A program made the translations under genes and the position numbers. Under the pieces are notes generated by a model. It was not told the origin of the DNA. It searched no databases and worked only from the letters and a program-made list of their open reading frames with translations. Source: Neolentinus lepideus HHB14362 ss-1 (taxonomy: Eukaryota > Basidiomycota > Agaricomycetes > Gloeophyllales > Gloeophyllaceae). From it: 64,000 nt of DNA. Where the stretch lies: NCBI GenBank assembly GCA_001632425.1, contig KV425559.1, positions 69,281 to 133,280 on the forward strand, written 5' to 3'. Positions within the stretch are counted from its first letter, which is position 1; every line of letters starts with the position of its first letter. Below, one piece after another: positions 12,248-25,108 of the stretch.

Positions 12248-14109
12248 TTACATGTAATACTGAGAGCCACAAGAAGTAGCAGCGAAGGTATCCTCGAAAA
12301 CTCGATAAGCGAAGCCATCGGACGAGAGATTTTCGGGGTTGACAGCGTAGGCTTCAGTGAGAACGTGCGGCGAAAGGAATGCGCTAGGATGGATCATGCT
12401 GTATGCATGCATGGGTGCATCCCCAACCCATCCGCCCGCGACATTGCTCGGTACGCCTTGATCCAATGAAGGATTGCACATCATCGGGGAGGAATGCGTA
12501 GACGACCCCTCGCTGCTCGTCCCGCTGAAGCGCAAGTCGGCCGTCGTCAACGCGGCATCTGGGGTAAATGTGGGCGAAAGAGAATGACTGCGGGAAGGGT
12601 AACTCGAGGGATTTACGGCGGACGGCACAATCCCAACAGGCCCAACAGATTCTTGTGTCGAGTATACTGGCCCTTGCATTGCGTCGAACGCATACTCGTT
12701 GGGCAAATATTGCCCCCCAGCGTCAGACTCGCCACTGGCCGGACTGTGTTCTTGGCTAAGGTTCGTGTCGGCTGGAACGCTATAGAGCGACTGTGTTTGA
12801 CCGGTCAGTCCAAGCCATTATGAATGATAGATGAACTGTACTCACATATCTGGATATGATCTTCTCGAGGGCTTGGCCAAGGACTCGCCATTCAAAGACC
12901 TTGAGATCTTTCTCAATGGTTCTGGGTTTCGGATTGGGAAAGGACATGATTTTTTGGAAGAAGTCCTGACACCATCTCTTTCCCTTGCCCGTCGTGATCG
13001 GCTTGAGACCCTCGAGGTTCCTTCTAATACGATTCTTTTCTTCTACTTTGAACACAGTGCCGACTATCCGCTCAAGCAAATAGATAATATCAACTGAAGT
13101 GATGTAGCAGATGCCGCTCTCCGTACGGTGAATGCACGATACGACGATGTCGCGCTCATCATACTCGGATTGCTCAATGCGCTCACAGGAGACCTTTAGA
13201 ATGTGTTCCTGTCGTTGGACCTGGAAGCGGATGAGACGTCGGCCGACTTCCTTCTCGTCGTCGCGCCAATCTTCAACCATTGTATCGAAGGACGTCAGAG
13301 TCTCGAGGACGGCCTTCTTCGAGATGCACGGGGCGATAGCAGCGGGGCGGGTGCGCATGAGGGACTGCACCTTCGAGTTGCTGCTGGCTGACGTCGAGGT
13401 AGAACGTCCTCGGCGGAGTTGAGCGCGACGAGCAGAGGGCGCTTTGTCTGATGGTGGCACGGGCGTCTGCATGTTCACGACGGATGGATCAATGGACGTG
13501 CACGCGCTTTCGTTGGTGTAACGCGCGACTGTGGCCTGAGATGTGGCCTTATCCACGCCCGAGTAACCGTCTTCCTCGGTGCGCTGTCTGGAGAGAGTGG
13601 CCGCGGAGGCGTCGCTTGTGTCTTTAAAGGCACGTCAGCTTTGTGGCAGCGGTGGAAAACGTTAGATACTTACTTTGGTCACCATAGGTGAAGGTCCCCA
13701 ACGCGCAAGTGTCAAGAACCTCGTTTGTTATCGTCAGAGCCTGCACAAGAACGACAACGCGCTCCATAGGACAGTTCAGTTCTGGAATCAAAGCGCTCAG
13801 CTCGTAGTTGACGTTCCCGACGTTCTGGCACTTGGTGCGGACGGGTCTGGTACCAAATACGAGGCGCAAGCAAATATCGTGCGTCACGGGCCGCATGTAT
13901 AGGACGCGAGCGCGTATCATGCCCCCGCTGAGGCCGAACTTGGGCGAATAGTCCAAGGCTTGTATGGTTCTGTCGGGGTAGTTGACCGAGGCGAGTGGGA
14001 GAGAACTCTGCTGACGTGGGGGAGCAATGTAGCTCGCCCCGAGTTGCACTCGGAGAGTAACGTCCGCCATCGCAGAGCCAGGGTTAGAGCCTGTACGATA
14101 TGGTGGCAT
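12248..14109 (-). CDS. medA: Medusa/MedA-like developmental regulator (DUF7082 family)
   Basis: This is a putative nuclear regulator of the ascomycete Medusa type, proteins known for control of sporulation and adhesion. Three exons fit (13674-14109, 12846-13621, 12248-12790) and give 584 residues. Residues about 1-145 form a beta-rich domain (YSPKFGLSGGMIRARVLY, LRLVFGTRPVRTKC). Residues about 240-400 carry the most conserved part: CYITSVDIIYLLERIVG, VEEKNRIRRNLEGL and NPKPRTIEKDLKVFEW. The rest is Ser/Pro/Ala-rich and disordered. The ATG at 14109 opens directly into the first domain. The family name comes from recalled similarity; the role in this fungus is unknown. About 1.7 kb of gene-free DNA upstream fits a regulated developmental gene. 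Confidence 0.7.
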
Positions 14110-15855
14110 GGTCGAGATAGAAGGTTGAGAGGTGGTAGGAGCCGAGTGGTTGCGAGAAGATAGTATTTAGGGTATAAAGATCGGGCGGGGTGTCTTTTAT
14201 CTACTAAGAGGGATATCGCAGCGACGCGACGATTTGTCCAAAATTGGGCGAAGAAGAGCCGATAGTACGAGAGTCCAGACAAAGTGTCGAATGAAAAAAG
14301 CCACAGGACCCACCAGAGGGTATACGAAGTCGAGGATATATGTGGCAGAGGGGCGAAAGGGACGGACAGAAATAATTGTCGCTGAACAAGGCAAAGTCAG
14401 CTTGTGTGGTTCGGCGGCTGACACTGAGAACAACTCTTTGTTAGCCACATACCAGTGATCGAGGGTATCAGTTCGGTTTAGAACACAGCTATTTTCACTC
14501 TGCCCTCGTCTGTACAATGGATCATGGAACTGGTTGGCTATGTCGTACAAGGCGTTAAGCTGCTATGAGAGCCAATCCGGTGATCTAACGGGTCCACTAA
14601 CTGTATGCCGGAGGGGCGACAGGGGTTCGCTACTGAATTGATTGTCATGCTCTATCATAAAGGATTTGAGTTGTTCCTGTCGGACGTGACCGCTGACAAA
14701 AACAGGGCAGCGCAAGTGTGCGGGAATGGGCACTATTCCCTCCTTCTGGTAAGGCGGCATAATGAGAGATCGAGATCGAAGCTGGATGAAGACCGATGCG
14801 CGGTCGGCCTAGCCCCACGACAGTTGGACGACGAAAAATAACCAAATAAGTAATGAAATCACTGCCCGACGAACACCAAGATTTCATGTGTCCGATCTCT
14901 TAGCGAGTACTCAGCTTCTATCGCATGGTTAGTAAGCTCGTTTGCAAACTGCAGATTGTGTCTAGGAAAAGGAAAATCACCGAAAAACATAAGATGATCG
15001 CTTGGAAGACGGACGCCCGCTATTGCTAGAAAAGCCCGTAAGCAGTCTTGAACCGAGCCGAAGTAGAGTTCTTAGAGTCCAATAAAATTAGGATAGATAC
15101 TAGTTGATCTTATTCTCCATAGGAACACATCTCTGCTGATTAGCAATTGCTACTAACGGGGATAGAATAATATTACTTATTCATATCTGCAGAAGACCAG
15201 CGAGTAGGCCACGCTTACATCAAAAGTCCTAACGTCTGAGGGGTTCGTTATTGAACTTCCATAGAGAAAGCGGCATGAAAGGCCGGCAGAGTAAGTCCGA
15301 AGTGGCAGCGGGGTGGCCCGTAGCCACAGTTGCTTTGTGGGTCCCCTTGTGGCCGTCCCTTCTTAGTACTCGTCGATGGTCTGACTCCTAAGCGCGGGTG
15401 CATTTATGCCAAACTTAAACCTTAGTTGGGTCTATAACAAAGTAGTGCCACACATTGTATAGATCGCCGGATCGGACCGCATAAGGACGGCCGGATCCAA
15501 CGCTGTGGATCAGAGAACATCACCACATTAGCACCTCACTCAGGGTTAGCTAAAGCTATACTGAACTCCTAAGAATCACCTCGCGTACCTAGTACTTATG
15601 TCGCTTGTCCTCTCCCTTCTCTTTACCGAGAGAGTAGACAAGCGAAAAATAATTCAATGAATCCTCGAGCGGACAGATCATACCCTCGTCTTTCCCTTCC
15701 GCCTTCACATCTGTCAGACAAAGAAAAAATAACAAAGCGAACACGGCGCGCGGATGGTGCTGATTGCGCCGCCGGGTGCGGCGGACATCCAAAGAACGGG
15801 CATAATCATGATTACCGAGTCCATTCAGTGGGTCCAATCACAAACCAAAATCCGA
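14110..15855. promoter_or_regulatory. Long gene-free region upstream of the MedA-like gene
   Basis: About 1.75 kb between the ATG of the MedA-like gene and the stop of MED27. Open frames on both strands are short and do not resemble proteins. The likely content is promoter and 5' leader of the MedA-like gene near 14110, and the MED27 3' region near 15855. I see no tRNA or repeat. Confidence 0.4.
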
Positions 15856-17014
15856 TCAGCTCTGGAGGCAGGTGACGTGCCTCGGTTGCCAGTTCACGTC
15901 CTCTTTCCCAACCTCCGGTCCCGACGAACATTCAATCCAGAGTCGAGCGACAGGGGGCACGTGTCCCTCGGCAGAGAGTACACGCTGGCATGTGGTGCAC
16001 TGTTGAGTGAATAGCCCCTCGTACGAAACCAGAAGGCCCTGTGGTTCATAGAATTCTCAGTGGTCGATGTACCTAGGACAGGGGTGCGCCATGCACTGGC
16101 GTGTAGAACAACGCACCACAATAGTCTGGAAGCACACCATCGGATGTGATTGTAACATCCTGGCAATTTGCTGCGATAGCTTCTGATATACCATATATTC
16201 GGATTGAGAATGAGGGGATTTCTAGGATTAAAATTAGCACCGCCTGATAGACGTGTGGTCGCTGTGGCAAGGTGGCCCACCGCCAAGCCCGAAGGCACAA
16301 TGCTATCAAGATCTACGCACCTTCTCCCGGGGACCAAACGCTGTTACGGTCTCGACCACCAAAACTCGCGTATCGGGATCATGGCTTGTGGTCACATATG
16401 CTGTCAGGACATCTCGTATCGAGAATCGGATGACTGCTGGGTTACCGATCTTTTTGTTCCCCGAGCGGACAGGCGACCAGATGTGCAGCTTGCACTGGCT
16501 ATGGTCGGGGTTGAGGTTAAATTCACGGATATACAATGCGAGGTCGTCAACTTTCAGAGGCGTAGACTCGTTTTCGAGTAGGGGGAATAACGAAGTGGAC
16601 TTTGTTTGGAACGAGTGATACGGCTGTGGCGACTCCGGAGAGGGGGCACGACTGCGCCATACCTGAGCCCTCGCTGTCTTTCTTGGGACAAAAAGAGTTT
16701 CCTACGTACCGGCGCTTCCGGTTTTCTCTCCTCCAACTCATAGTCAGCTCGCTCTTGTCCGCCTTCTCACTCTCACCCGCAGCCTTTAACGCATCCTGCA
16801 CTTTCTCTGATTTTAGAAACGCCCCCACTTCCTTCAGTGATTCAACTTTCCTCTCCAGCGGCTCATTAAAGGTCAAGCCGATTGCGGACGGCTGTCTTAG
16901 AAGCGAGCTGAACGTTGAGCCAACATGAATGGCTTGCAGGCGATTGTGCAGGTCTCTGAGGCTCTGCAGCTTCTCTTCCAATGCGACTAGAACGGTAGAA
17001 GTTTCCAAAGCCAT
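15856..17014 (-). CDS. MED27: Mediator complex subunit 27
   Basis: This is a subunit of the RNA polymerase II Mediator. Four exons fit exactly (16710-17014, 16321-16651, 16117-16221, 15856-16038) and give 307 residues. The N-terminal 100 residues are helical (ALEEKLQSLRDLHNRLQ). The middle has VIRFSIRDVLTAYV and VVETVTAFGPREKK, followed by SPHSQSEYMVYQKLSQQIA. The C-terminus has the Med27 zinc-binding end, CTTCQRVLSAEGHVPPVARL and RHVTC. The start at 17014 is the first ATG before the helical region; an in-frame ATG at 17110 adds 32 unlikely residues. The largest open frames here (for example on the plus strand at 16204-16581) are shadows. Confidence 0.88.
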
Positions 17015-17291
17015 CGTTGTTCTGGTAAAATGAGAATTATCGGTTATTGAGCGTAATCGTGATAGACAGGTAAACGAAGGAAGCAGATGTTGAAACTTGA
17101 GGCGTACCACCGTGGATAATATTAATAGGGCCTAAGGTGTCACGAAAACACGTGAATATTGCTACACTGTCACACAAGGAATATTGAATTTGTCATATCT
17201 AAAAAGATGGAAACTATGGTGCGAATAATACGCCCAATAAAATGGTACACAATGTCGCCAATCACTTGCTGAGTCCTTACATTAATCAATA

Positions 17292-18343
17292 TCAATCATC
17301 TGTCCAGATACCTATGCTCAATATACCGCCCCAGCCGTGTTCCTCTCCAAACTTTACCTCGCCCAACAAAACATGGAGAACCACTCCACCAGTGAAAGGA
17401 CCACCCTTCACGAAGAATGCGTACTTATTGTCCAATGCAGATAGTAGATCTTTCAGCTTGGATAGAGATGGATCAGGGGGAGGAGGCCAAAGGCTCTCAG
17501 GCAAGCCGGCCGGTGTCAGGCTGATCCGACCAATCTGATATCGAAGAGCGCTGACATCAGCTACAAGCTGCAACAATTAGAGCCAGCAACAAGGGTAGAC
17601 GTACCGTACTAGCGGAGGCCCTATCCCCGCCGAAGCATTCGAGACCAATAGCGTTGAGAACCTCGGGTACATTGTCTCCATACGGACCGTCGCCAAGCCA
17701 GAACCCAATATCGCCGTACTCGTCGGTCTCGCTCCCCTGACCTGCGAGGATGCTGCCGCAGCAGAGGTCATTGGCGCCTTCGTGCGCGGTCAAGATAAGA
17801 TCCCGCAGGTGCATTTGAATCTGCAGCGACGGCGGGGACACTGCATATGGCAGCAGAATCAAGTGAGAGGGGACGAGTGATACAGAAGTATTTTTGTTTG
17901 AGGCGCCAGAGCTATAAACTTTCGAAAGTGTATTAGCGATCGAAATCGCGGAGACATCAGGTAGACCGGACGCTGAAGATAAAGTATTGCTGAGGCTCTT
18001 GTTCAATTGGTTATCGTCCAGACGTAGGATGGCAGACATAGCGAGTCCTGGTATCAGACAGAGGGATTTGATACGTTTGGACGGTGGAACATTGGCCCGG
18101 CCCTGCGGCTTAAGCAAGGACCTGCAAATTACTTGAGATCCACAGACTGAGACGCTGAATTTGATCGCTTAGCAGCTTCAAACCATAGCTAGAGGGGCAG
18201 AGACAGAGATGGGGAATATATTTGTACGACATAGTTCGAGACGAAGAACGACAAAGCGCAAACACGGAGCCCTGCTGCTCCCGAAGGGACCATGCGGAGA
18301 CCATGCCGGAAGTAAAGGTGTCCGGCACAGTGCGTTCGGCCAC
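17292..18343 (-). CDS. Unrecognised conserved-looking protein
   Basis: A well-supported 3' part: exon 17292-17567 joins at phase 0 across a 37-nt intron to an exon starting at 17605 that stays open past 18100. The C-terminus looks like a folded domain (ALRYQIGRISLTPAGLP, FVKGGPFTGGVVLHVLLGEV, then GEEHGWGGILSIGIW). The middle has HLRDLILTAHEGAND. The 5' end is uncertain. Near 18110-18180 the frame must change through an intron, and possible starts are ATGs at 18343, 18304 or 18234. I do not recognise the family; I considered Rogdi/RAV2 but could not match the conserved segments. It is divergent from the LETM1-family gene. Confidence 0.6.
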
Positions 18344-18450
18344 CGCTGCTTGTAAGTAACTTCTCGTCCACTACTTTTTGCTTTCTATATCCTTTTTCTT
18401 AACAACCAATCTACTGGGTCACTGGGTAGGATCGCGAGGTTTTGGCTTGC
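18344..18450. promoter_or_regulatory. Short divergent promoter
   Basis: If the minus-strand gene starts at 18343, only 107 bp separate it from the LETM1-family ATG at 18451. Both promoters would then share this segment. The size depends on the uncertain start of the left gene. Confidence 0.35.
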
Positions 18451-19985
18451 ATGATCCGTTCATTGGCAAGGAATGGCTTGGTTGAGAGGTCAGTTCTGAG
18501 TTCCATTACTCTGCAGTTAACGGAAAGGACCAAACCACAGGTCGATAACCGCGACCCAGCGTTCCTCTGTCACCCGGAGGCCACTGGGGTATACTCAGGC
18601 GCCATTATGTTTTAACCTGGATCGACCACTGTATGGGTCGGATCCCACATTCCTGCTTTCATCTGCCCGTTTATTATCCACCACCTCGTCTTCGACTGAG
18701 AAGCCACCCGGTTCTTCTCCAGAGTCGGTGCAGCTCCCGACACCGAAGCCGGTTACCAGAAAGCCCAAGATCGACTTGAAGCCAGCCCCGGTGAAGCTGA
18801 CGAAGCTCCCTCAGTCAAATACAGTCCCTAGCGCTTCGACGCCCACACCCTCAGACAAGAGCTCCGCCACTGCCAGCAAGGCCAAAGATGGATCATCAAC
18901 GACTCTGACCGCGGCCCAGCTTGCTTTGAGGACAGCTGAAGATGCGAAAGCTCGGGACATCGCCGAAGCCATCAAGCACGGCATACTCGCCCCCCCGCCC
19001 GCGGGCGCGGGCACCGTTCGGCGTGCAGTGCATCAGATTTGGGAGCTCATGGTATCTTCTCACCTCTTTGCCCCCCTGGACACAATTAATGTGCAGTCCA
19101 GAAATTCTACTTCCGGGGCATCAGGATGGTCATGAGGAACTCGCAGCGGACGAAGGAGATGCAGAAGAGGGTGGCAGAGGGTGGGCATCCACTGTCCAGG
19201 TGGGAGACGCGCTTTATACAAGCGTATAGGCAGGACATGAAGAGGTGTGTCTTTACGTTTGGTTGTTTCACGTTCCAGTCTTTCTTATGTTGGATCCAAA
19301 ACTACCAGGCTAATTCCCTTCCTACTGATCGTCCTCGTTATTGAGGAAATTGTGCCTCTTATCGCTCTTTACGCACCTGGCATGCTACCCTCTACGTGCA
19401 TATTGCCCTCTCAGCGCCAACGGATACAAGAGAAGCGAAGGGAGCGATTAACAGCCGTAGTAGACGTCAACCAGGTATTACTCGCCAAAATAGAACGGCT
19501 CGCTGGCGATAGCGGTATCGTTACTCCCAGCCAGCTCGATCCCTATGCCACATCCATCTTGTCCACGTAAGTCAGATCTAGGAACACTGCCCCGACAGAA
19601 AACGAATCGTTTCTTGTCAGGATCCTTGATGCGTCCTCAATCATACCTCTCAATGCCATGCGAAGACAGAAGATTACAAAGAAGTTGACAGAAATATACG
19701 AGGACGACACACACTTAATCCGGGAGGACTTCGGCAAGCGCCTGACAGCTGAGGAGGTCACAGAAGCGCTCGAAGAGCGTGGCATGTGCGTATTCTCCCT
19801 CGGAGCTCTTACAAATCGCACATTGACGTCCCATTTGCAGAGTTACAATGAACGTGAAGCCTCTCGAGCAGTCCCGCTTGCTAAGGTGGTGGCTCAAGGG
19901 CGTTACTGATGTTGATGAGACAAACGCCATCAGCAGGCGCGTTGCCCTTATCGCGCTGGCAGGCTTGCGGAAGACTGGGTCATAG
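18451..19985 (+). CDS. LETM1: Mitochondrial LETM1-family inner-membrane protein
   Basis: The family (yeast Mdm38/Ylh47) acts in K+/H+ exchange and in ribosome binding at the mitochondrial inner membrane. Six exons fit exactly (18451-18488, 18541-19051, 19102-19244, 19309-19566, 19621-19785, 19841-19985) and give 419 residues. The N-terminus is Arg/Ser-rich without acidic residues at first (MIRSLARNGLVERS), a likely targeting signal. The core begins at WELMKFYFRGIRMV. The family transmembrane helix follows (LIPFLLIVLVIEEIVPLIAL), then APGMLPSTC and a matrix ribosome-binding-like domain with the helix RLTAEEVTEALEERGI. It ends LLRWWLKGV plus a short tail. It lacks the long coiled coil and EF-hand of animal LETM1, as is usual in fungi. 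Confidence 0.92.
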
Positions 19986-20076
19986 CGTAGGCGGTGGCAC
20001 TATACTGGGCTGTACAGTAGAGTACATATATACACTAATCTACGCCTCATCTCCTCTAATCTATTACACTCTTACC

Positions 20077-23000
20077 TCAAGAACCCGATTGACAGTGCGT
20101 GAAGGCGAACGTCTTCCAGTTGTCCGTATCCCAGGGCGCGAGCATGATGCTCTTCTGCGCGATCTTGCGTGCTTGGGCGGAATCACCCTCTTCGTCCAGT
20201 GCGAGGGCTGCTGCGTGTAGTCTCGACGACTTGCGTTGGTCCTCAATGTTGCCTTGACTTTGCGCGCCACTCAGGATGGCTAAGGCGCTGTCCGCATCGC
20301 CCCTCTGTAAAATCAGAGATGCGGTCTCCCGTCTCACATCCTGTTGAGCAGGTTCATGCAACAAGGCTTGCTGGGCAACTGATAGAGCGTCTGAAATATT
20401 ATTCTGACAAAAGGTCAGCGTTAGCATCGGAAATTCGTCTTGGCAAGACTCACCTGGCCCAAATGATGTTTGATGAGTAGCTGTGTCACATCCCGCGCAG
20501 GGTCTAGCCCGTGACGTCTGTCGACAGGCAACGAGACAATTTCGGACAGGGTAGCATCAACTAGATCATCATCATCAGTCAAGATACCCATCCCCGCCAG
20601 AGCAGCGATGGCTGCAAGATTCTCTGGATCATCGGCGATACTGCAGAAGGGTAAGCGGTCCGGCTAGTGAGCATGTGCAATCACTAACCATTCTAGGAGA
20701 CGCGACTTCGCTGTCTCTTGAGATTCGACAGTGCCGGTACCCCATAGCACCTGAGCTAACAACACAGATACTTGTGCCTTCAGAAACACATCTTCTGTAG
20801 AGGCATGCCAGGCTTCTTCGAGGAGGCCCTGAGCACGACCGACATCACCCAATTTGAAGCTCGCGAGACCCGCGCCGAACATTGCCTGTACAAGAAGAAC
20901 ACGAGTTGCGGGCTGTTCATCCCCAGAGAGTAGATTCGTGACAGTCTCAAAGGACTCTACAGCACCGGAATAGTCATGGCCTGCCAAGCGCAAGCGACCT
21001 AATGTCGTGTTCGCTATGATAAATTGTTGTTCGATCACCGGATCTTCAGACTCTTCATATGCCTTCTCTAAGATTGCTATCGCCTGCTCTGTCTTCTCGA
21101 GACCGAGAGCAATGTGACCAATGTGTTCACAGACGAGACTCATGAGATGCAACCCATGTATGTCCTCGGGACAACGCCTACAGAATCTGTCCAACACAAA
21201 GAAGACGGGTAGAAGTATATCCAGGTGAGATTGACGCCGCTGCGATAGAGAAGACAGTTTTGCAAAGGTCCTTTCTGCGTACTCAAGGTCCGCTTCCGGC
21301 TAACCAAGCATCAATTGAAGAGGACAAGACGAGATAAAGATACGAATAGAACTGACCACATCCGCCGATAATCCAACAGCATGTTCAAACAGGGCCCTTG
21401 CTTCAACCTCCTTGCCATATGATAGCGCAAGAAACGCCTGTCCAAGCCAAGCCGGTACGTGATCTGGGTCAAGAGTCTGAGCTCGCGATAAAGTTTCTCT
21501 GGCTAGCTCCTGATCTTCATTATGCAGGTAGAGGAGGCCCAAGTTTGTCCATGTAACAGCGTCCTGAGTAGCTGTTAGTAGATGCTATGCGCTTTCAACA
21601 AGCGCTTTACCTTGGAATTAACTTCCAACGCTCGTATGTATGCATGCTGTGCTATCTTTGGCTGCTGTTCGAAGTGCATATTGCCCAAGGCGTTCCAAAA
21701 GTTGTCGTTGTCAGGTTCAATCCGCAGGGCCTCCTTGACGCTTGATATTGCTCTCTGCAATGTCTTCTCTGCTAACTGCGGCTTTGAGGTCTTGCGCGAT
21801 AGACTGTATGCAGATATACCCTGGTCAAACCAAGCACTAGCGGCAGCGCCTTCGTCCAAACCGAGGGAGATACGATGATCGTAGGATGCAATTGCTAGCC
21901 TCAAGGCAAGACCTCCGTGAGGCGGGTCACTTACTTCGATGGGGAACGATACAATATTCGTGAGATGTCCACTGAAGTCCGCTGAGACTAATGCCGCCAC
22001 ACGAGAAAAGAGGTCGTGTGCATGACTAGGATCGAAGAAGGAAGGGAATTGGGACAGGTAGAAGAGAGCATCGCCAATAATCTTCCATGCCACACCGTGG
22101 CCGCTGGAACCCACCGACAGCGCCTGCAGCGATCGTACGATTGAGGTTAAGAAGGAATACTCTGACCTCCCGATGAAACCGGCTGCAGATTGAGCCAGGC
22201 CCTGATCAAGATAGGTCTGCGCTAAGGAAAGAATAACACCCAATTCCGAGGGTAAATCTCCCAGAATGTTCTCGAATGATTGGATTGCCTCGTCGTACTG
22301 TGCTGCCTGCCGCTGCACGTCTGCGATGAGATAGGAGCAGATCCAGTTGTCCGCCCTCAGTTCGTGCGCGCGCCCCAGGGCCTTGAGAGCAGCTATGTGT
22401 CTACCAGATTTGCTATATGCTTCTCCAAGACGAAGCCAGGAGAGCTCGTCCGTATCGTCTCCTCTGAGAGCGACTTGCAAGTTTTGGATAGCTTGGCTAT
22501 AGTTACGGCGATTCTACAGTCGCCCATTAGTTCGTTATCCTGCTTCTGAGCTTGTCTCACCAGTTCAACAACTCCGAGAGCTTTCCACGCCCACGCATTC
22601 GTAGGCAAGTATCTGCCAGCTGCAGTCTGCACTGCACCATCGACTCCGCCGGACAAGCCTCCTTCACCTTCAATCGTTCTTCTAGCCACGACCTCGACCA
22701 GATCCCATTCTCGATCCTCCGCAAATCCTTCTGCAAGCCTGCGTGCCGCATATGCCTCACGCGCGTCCAGCTCAAACGCTTTCTGGAAACATTTCGACGC
22801 GCGTGTGGGGTCAGGTGGAAAGACGAAGTCGGCATAGTAAATACCAAGGGATGTGAAGGCAGGCGCGTAGGAGGGCGAGTGCTTTAAGGAGGTTATGAAC
22901 ATACGATATGCTTCTTCACGGCGGTCATCTGCAGAGATTGTTAATTTCGTCAAACAGATGTAAGATCCTCCTTACCACCCATCTCCCACAAACATCTGCC

Positions 23001-25108
23001 GAGTCTCCACCAGCAGCGTGCCTTATCTACTTCCTTATTCTTCATGGACTCCAGTAAATCCAGAACCTCTCTGAGAGAAGTCGAGGCTTCTGCCAGGCTT
23101 CCCAGCTGTATGCCACACCATGCACATTCCTCCATTGCCCGGACATGAGTATCCGGATCCCTCGTCGCACACGTGACGGCCCTTTTGAAGAAGTCAGTCG
23201 CTTCTGCCCACTTGCCGGCATTTTGGAGGACATATCCTCTGCCCATAAGGCAAGCCACATTGTTTGGATCTTGGGATAAGACATCATCTAGGATAGGTAT
23301 GGCTCGGGCATGATGTTTCGGCGGGAAAAGGTGCACCAACGACATAGCCAAAATGATGTTCAAAGCTTTCTCCTTCCTAGATACCGTATCATTAGTGATG
23401 GAAGCATAGCTGGTAAGGGCGCATACATAGGCATTCGCTTAGCACGGTCACTCTCGACTCGTCTGAGCAGCACCAAGCCCGACTCAGCAACTTTGATGGC
23501 GCTCTGATATTCTTGCTCTTGTAGATATACGTGTGCCATAATATGATGAGAGACAGTCGAATCGTGCAATTTCAGGAATGCGTCCTACGCATCATGAGGC
23601 GGTCTACATAACTGGTGTTGCAGAACAAACTTACAGCCATCTCATTGAGTGCCACTACTTGAGCCCCAGAATCTGGCTCGACTACGCTGTTTTCGTCTTC
23701 GTATTCCTCGTCAAGATTTCGTATTCCCTTATAGGCGAAGTAGCCTAACACAAGCTTCGACATAGGCGTTGAGGGAAAGAGGTCCACGAACCGCCAGAAT
23801 ACAGAATAATCGTAGCCCTCTACGCCAAAGTTCATCAGCGCTATCAATATGAATACAGTATAGGAAGGCCAACCTAAAGTTTCACTATCTATGCCGTCGA
23901 TATAGAGCAGCCAAGCGAGCTCATCTGGGAGACCGAGTAATACTACGCCATCAATCAAGCTTTCCACTTCTTCAGCGACTTTGAATTTCTCTTCAGAGTC
24001 GGGTAGAGCAAAGAGATAATGTTGGCGATGGCGCAATAATTTGGCCTCTACAGCTCTGCGGGTCTCGTCCGATGTATTAGGGTGATTCAGAATTTCACTA
24101 TAGAGTCGTGGAAGCTACGCGAAATAATCCTTCAGATGTATCAATCATGAATGGTTCAAATGAACGATCTTACGCGAGACGTGCTCCATAGTTCCCTCCC
24201 GATGTCCTTCTTCAGTTGTTCCGGTCCAGCAGCATTCAGACGCGTCCGCCGTTTGTCAAATTCTTTCGTGAACGTTTCTTCCTCTTCTTTCTCCAGTATT
24301 GACACAATTTCTTCCAAGATAGGGAGACTATTGTGGATAGCAACCTGTGTTGCAAAAGTGGTTGTAGCAGTGGGGTTTGTGGGGTCGGGAGGAGGTAGCG
24401 TGGATAGTACGAGGTAGAAAGGTGATTCTGGAAGGAACAATGACAGCGCCTCAACTCTCTGTACACGGCCTTAATAAACTGCGTTATGTCATTTCTAGCG
24501 ACTTGCCTGAGTAACTGAACCATTTTCACGACGAAGATCCATATACTTCTGCAAGGTCTCGGCGCATTTAGTGGCATCATTACTATTCCGGATGATGTTT
24601 CGTTAATTGCCTCAGGCCGAAGATGTGTTCGTTACCTGTTGGCCAACAAGTGTGCGGTACGACGCAGAACTTCACCATATTTCTCCCAGTTTTCCACTCG
24701 TTCGTAAAATCTTGACAAACCCTAATAGGAAACACGTTCAAAACCGGGTGTAAGAAACTTAGAAACCACTCGCCTGCCATGCTAGTACTTGTTCGGGTTG
24801 TATCGTCGTAGCTTTCAAATATGCCTAGATAATCTGTCAATCACTTTGGGCGCTAAATAAGCTGGAAGCCAGATTACTTGCTCGCTCTCATTGTGTTCGC
24901 CAAGTTCGAGTAATGCCAGCGCTAGGAATACAGTTCTAAGACGTATATGTTATTCCCCGTACCACCCCAATGCACATCTCACCAACGCGTTGTAGTTCTC
25001 TGGCTCGAATTCCAAGACCATGGAAGCATGACTACGAGCCGCTTTATAGTCTTTTTTGTTCAGAGCATCTCGGGAAGCCTTTAGCTTGCTCTTGACTATG
25101 CTTGCCAT
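20077..25108 (-). CDS. SKI3: Ski complex TPR subunit Ski3
   Basis: This is the scaffold of the Ski2-Ski3-Ski8 complex, which feeds mRNA to the cytoplasmic exosome. The gene starts MASIVKSKLKASRDAL at 25108, the usual N-terminal TPR start with DYKAARSHASMVLEFEPENYNAL. It ends at the stop at 20077-20079. Many exons chain in one direction, with large open parts at about 23572-24036, 22950-23363, 22393-22953, 21575-22480 and 20664-21197. I estimate about 1300 residues. TPR units recur along the whole length; the most typical are LSWLRLGEAYSKSGRHIAAL, DNDNFWNALGNMHFEQQP and LDPDHVPAWLGQAFLALSYG. I did not resolve every junction in the first 800 bp of the gene. It faces LETM1 with 91 bp between the stops. 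Confidence 0.87.

Noticed and set aside
17292..18343. Assignment of the unknown gene to Rogdi/RAV2
   Set aside because: The conserved N-terminal and C-terminal segments of that family could not be matched, so the name was not used.
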